Source: a virus
Length of the DNA: 32,799 nucleotides
Strand: one strand, 5' to 3'
IMG/VR virus record: IMGVR_UViG_3300031259_000036
Span: 1-32,799 of that record
Shown: piece by piece, positions 31,334 through 32,799 of the stretch
Layout: each line of letters opens with the position of its first letter
Position numbering within the stretch: position 1 is the stretch's first letter
Position numbers and translations under genes: made by a program
The notes under the pieces: generated by a model
Database searches by the model: none
Told to the model about the DNA's origin: nothing
Seen by the model: the letters and a program-made list of their open reading frames with translations, nothing else

Positions 31334-31522
31334 TGAAGCGAATACTGCCAAAGATTGTCCAAATTTGTGCATTAGGCGAAGATCTGCAATCTTTACATAT
31401 TTGTGTCTGGTAAAGGCGTTACGCATTCACACTGGGTACTTTCTGTGCGTAATATAGCAGAACGTCCCGGTTTAGCTCTGGAAGATGTTGAGCGGCCAAG
31501 GCGTAGGCGACAAAACAGCTAG
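31333..31522 (+). pseudogene. small interrupted frame between the direct repeats
   Basis: A GTG at 31333, overlapping the primase stop, opens VKRILPKIVQICALGEDLQSLH and stops at 31413. The adjacent frame continues in protein-like fashion, FVSGKGVTHSHWVLSVRNIA then ERPGLALEDVERP, to a TAG at 31522 inside the second repeat. Joining them needs one frameshift near 31399. This looks like one small decayed gene, or two small overlapping frames. No family is recognised. It occupies the whole segment between the repeats. Confidence 0.35.
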
Positions 31523-31712
31523 TGTGAGCAAGTTTGGAAAGAGGGACTTAGCTGTTATAGTCGCTCAGCCGGCTAGCACGCTTATAGAGCGGTTACTAGA
31601 AGAATGGGGCGACCCAGCTGCCGGATCTAAAGCGTTGGGTTTGACATGCGCTTTAGTCGAGACTAGGCACGTAGAGCTAAGACGGCAACAGCTGGAGAAG
31701 TGGAATGGATGA
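31485..31712 (+). CDS. 75-residue frame, possible detached C-terminus of the primase
   Basis: It begins MLSGQGVGDKTASVSKFGKR, whose last 15 residues repeat the primase end, and goes on with DLAVIVAQPASTLIERLLEE and WGDPAAGSKALGLTCALVE, ending in a charged helix. The ATG has no properly spaced ribosome site. Deleting one 220-base unit would fuse it in frame to the primase. It therefore may be a separated primase tail rather than an independent gene. Its end overlaps the sigma factor start by eight bases. Confidence 0.5.
   Translation: MLSGQGVGDKTASVSKFGKRDLAVIVAQPASTLIERLLEEWGDPAAGSKALGLTCALVETRHVELRRQQLEKWNG
31500..31543 (+). repeat. 44-bp direct repeat, copy 2
   Basis: Second copy of the sequence at 31280-31323, in the same translation frame (GVGDKTASVSKFGKR) but followed by a different continuation, DLAVIV instead of VQ and a stop. 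Confidence 0.97.
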
Positions 31713-32286
31713 TGCAGAGATACCAGGCCAGATGCCTCGTGTATGGACCATTGCGTGGAATATGAAAGCAAAACTTCCGCCTGAAATAGAGCTTGACGAT
31801 TTGATAGGCGCCGGAACACTCGGCTTAGTAGACGCAGCTGCGAAGTACAATCCTGCGCTAGGCACGCCATTCGGCCTATATGCGGCCCATAGAATCACAG
31901 GCGCTACAGTAGACTCCTTGCGTGAGCTAGACTGGGGCAGCAGAGCAATACGTCGCAAAGCGCGTGAGGTAGCCGAGGCAACTAGCTCTCTAGCGCGGCG
32001 CTTGGACCATGAGCCTGACAAAGCGGAGATTGCGCAGGCACTAAGCATGCCACTAGCGCATTACCAAGCACTGCGCGCTAGGCTAGACGCACTTGTTACT
32101 AAAGTTCTTGATGCAAGATGGGAAGATGGCTCCGAGACAATTGGATGGGTGGTCGACCCACGACCTGGGCCGCTAGACTGCGCTATAATAGCCGAGACAG
32201 CAGCGTGGTTCAGTAGACTGCTATCGCGGTTAACGCCGTGGCAGCGTGAGGTGCTAATCGGTATTTACTGGTTGGGCATGAGGTGA
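31705..32286 (+). CDS. FliA-like sigma factor, regions 2-3 (region 4 out of frame)
   Basis: 193 residues. Region 2 is clear: ELDDLIGAGTLGLVDAAAKY, TPFGLYAAHRITGATVDSLR and ELDWGSRAIRRKAREV, matching FliA/WhiG-type sigma-70 factors, which lack region 1. Region 3 follows (LARRLDHEPDKAEIAQALSM). Region 4 begins with LTPWQREVLIGIYWLG but a TGA at 32284 cuts it off; the helix-turn-helix continues in the -1 frame to 32402. If active it would direct host RNA polymerase to phage promoters, possibly late ones. The window shows either a mutation, a sequencing error, a recoding site or a split factor. Its start overlaps the preceding frame by eight bases. Confidence 0.82.
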   Translation: MDDAEIPGQMPRVWTIAWNMKAKLPPEIELDDLIGAGTLGLVDAAAKYNPALGTPFGLYAAHRITGATVDSLRELDWGSRAIRRKAREVAEATSSLARRLDHEPDKAEIAQALSMPLAHYQALRARLDALVTKVLDARWEDGSETIGWVVDPRPGPLDCAIIAETAAWFSRLLSRLTPWQREVLIGIYWLGMR

Positions 32287-32402
32287 TGCAGGCTACAAAG
32301 CTTAGTAAAGCACGTGTGAGCCAGGTGCACAAAAGAGCTTTAGCTAGGGTAGAAAGGACGCTGAAAATAAATTTCCGTCTGGATACATCTGCAGCGCTAT
32401 AA
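32286..32402 (+). CDS. detached sigma region 4.2 helix-turn-helix (38 residues)
   Basis: An ATG at 32286 shares its A with the TGA of the sigma frame (TGATG) and opens MQATKLSKARVSQVHKRALA, then RVERTLKINF, to a TAA at 32400. The KxSKARVSQVHKRAL part is the recognition helix of sigma region 4.2, which binds the -35 element. It is open in this frame from 32250, so the join could lie anywhere in 32250-32286. Coupled reinitiation could make it as a separate peptide. Compared with FliA the linker to region 4.1 seems about four residues short, which fits a small out-of-frame deletion. Confidence 0.65.
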   Translation: MQATKLSKARVSQVHKRALARVERTLKINFRLDTSAAL

Positions 32403-32422
32403 TAAAGGTATGAGGTGAAAGC

Positions 32423-32799
32423 ATGAAACTGACTACAACATTGAGTCTTCTTCACAAAGCCAATGCTTGCCAACCGCGCTACAAAGTTTTGCTTGCAGCG
32501 CTCGGAACTGACTATCCAAAAGACAAACCAATCAATTTGCTTACAATTCTCGAGCATAATGGGCTAGATGATGCGCTCTGGGCGCTGCGAGCTACGGCCG
32601 AGAATTGCAATAAAATAGCGTACTTAATGGCAGCAGATTTCGCAGAGCAAGTGCTTTTTGTTTGGCAGAACTATGCTCCAGAAGACAAGCGCCCAGAACT
32701 TGCAATCAAAGCTGTAAGAGACTTTGCTAATGGGCACATAACAAAAGGAGAACTACAAGTTGCCCAGGCCGCCGCTCGGGCCGCCGCCGCCGCTTGGGC
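32423..32799 (+). CDS. Imm-5-like helical protein (partial, runs off right edge)
   Basis: ATG at 32423 with GAGGTG five bases upstream; open to the edge, at least 125 residues. Start MKLTTTLSLLHKANACQPRY, then LLTILEHNGLDDALWALRAT, PEDKRPELAIKAVRDFANG and a closing Ala-rich stretch. The DALWALRA, then DKRP-x-x-AI-x-x-x-R, then Ala-rich order is what I recall from proteins annotated as putative immunity protein (Imm-5-like) in phages and bacteria. No toxin partner is visible. It may protect against a bacterial or phage factor or simply be a helical phage protein. The Ala run continues beyond the window. Confidence 0.55.
   Translation, partial: MKLTTTLSLLHKANACQPRYKVLLAALGTDYPKDKPINLLTILEHNGLDDALWALRATAENCNKIAYLMAADFAEQVLFVWQNYAPEDKRPELAIKAVRDFANGHITKGELQVAQAAARAAAAAW

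Overview
The window is part of a tailed double-stranded DNA phage (Caudoviricetes) with a contractile tail (myovirus type). The evidence is a nearly complete head-neck-tail morphogenesis set: terminase, portal, MuF-like protein, prohead protease/scaffold, capsid, adaptor, neck proteins, sheath, tube, tail chaperones with a -1 frameshift, a short tape measure, and a baseplate plug, hub and spike. It is either a free phage genome or a prophage. No integrase, lysis gene or bacterial housekeeping gene is visible, so lifestyle and host cannot be decided. The families and gene order resemble short, simple myoviruses of the Pam3/XM1 kind. Two proteins carry Sec-type leader peptides, which suggests a Gram-negative-like host but does not name one.

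Layout. From 28367 down to 1, almost everything lies on the minus strand as one dense late operon with many ATGA or TAATG overlaps. Reading with transcription: three small genes, two tRNAs (Trp, Pro), terminase small and large subunits, small unknowns, a MuF-like protein, an exported beta-rich protein, a portal with a pyrophosphatase-like tail domain, a papain-like cysteine peptidase with a zinc ribbon, a small beta protein, a 667-residue mosaic protein, a DUF2213 protease fused to an acidic scaffold (with a probable internal scaffold start), a cement protein and the major capsid protein followed by a terminator. Next come a DUF4054 adaptor, an inserted GIY-YIG homing endonuclease, neck proteins, sheath, tube, chaperones, tape measure, Dit-like protein, plug, hub, spike and a tail fibre that leaves the left edge.

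An AT-rich control region (28368-28785) with AACTATT repeats separates this operon from the plus-strand early genes. These are a small unknown, a Toprim primase/SF3 helicase, a rearranged stretch with a 44-bp direct repeat, an FliA-like sigma factor whose region 4 is out of frame, and a partial helical Imm-5-like protein at the right edge.

Working together, the primase-helicase would replicate the genome and the sigma factor, if functional, could redirect host RNA polymerase, possibly to the late operon. Terminase packages DNA through the portal into a shell matured by the DUF2213 protease. The most unusual points are the AKDS-like short motif repeated across head-locus proteins, the portal-pyrophosphatase fusion, the split sigma factor, the repeat-flanked disruption after the primase, and the exchange of small beta insertion modules among virion proteins.
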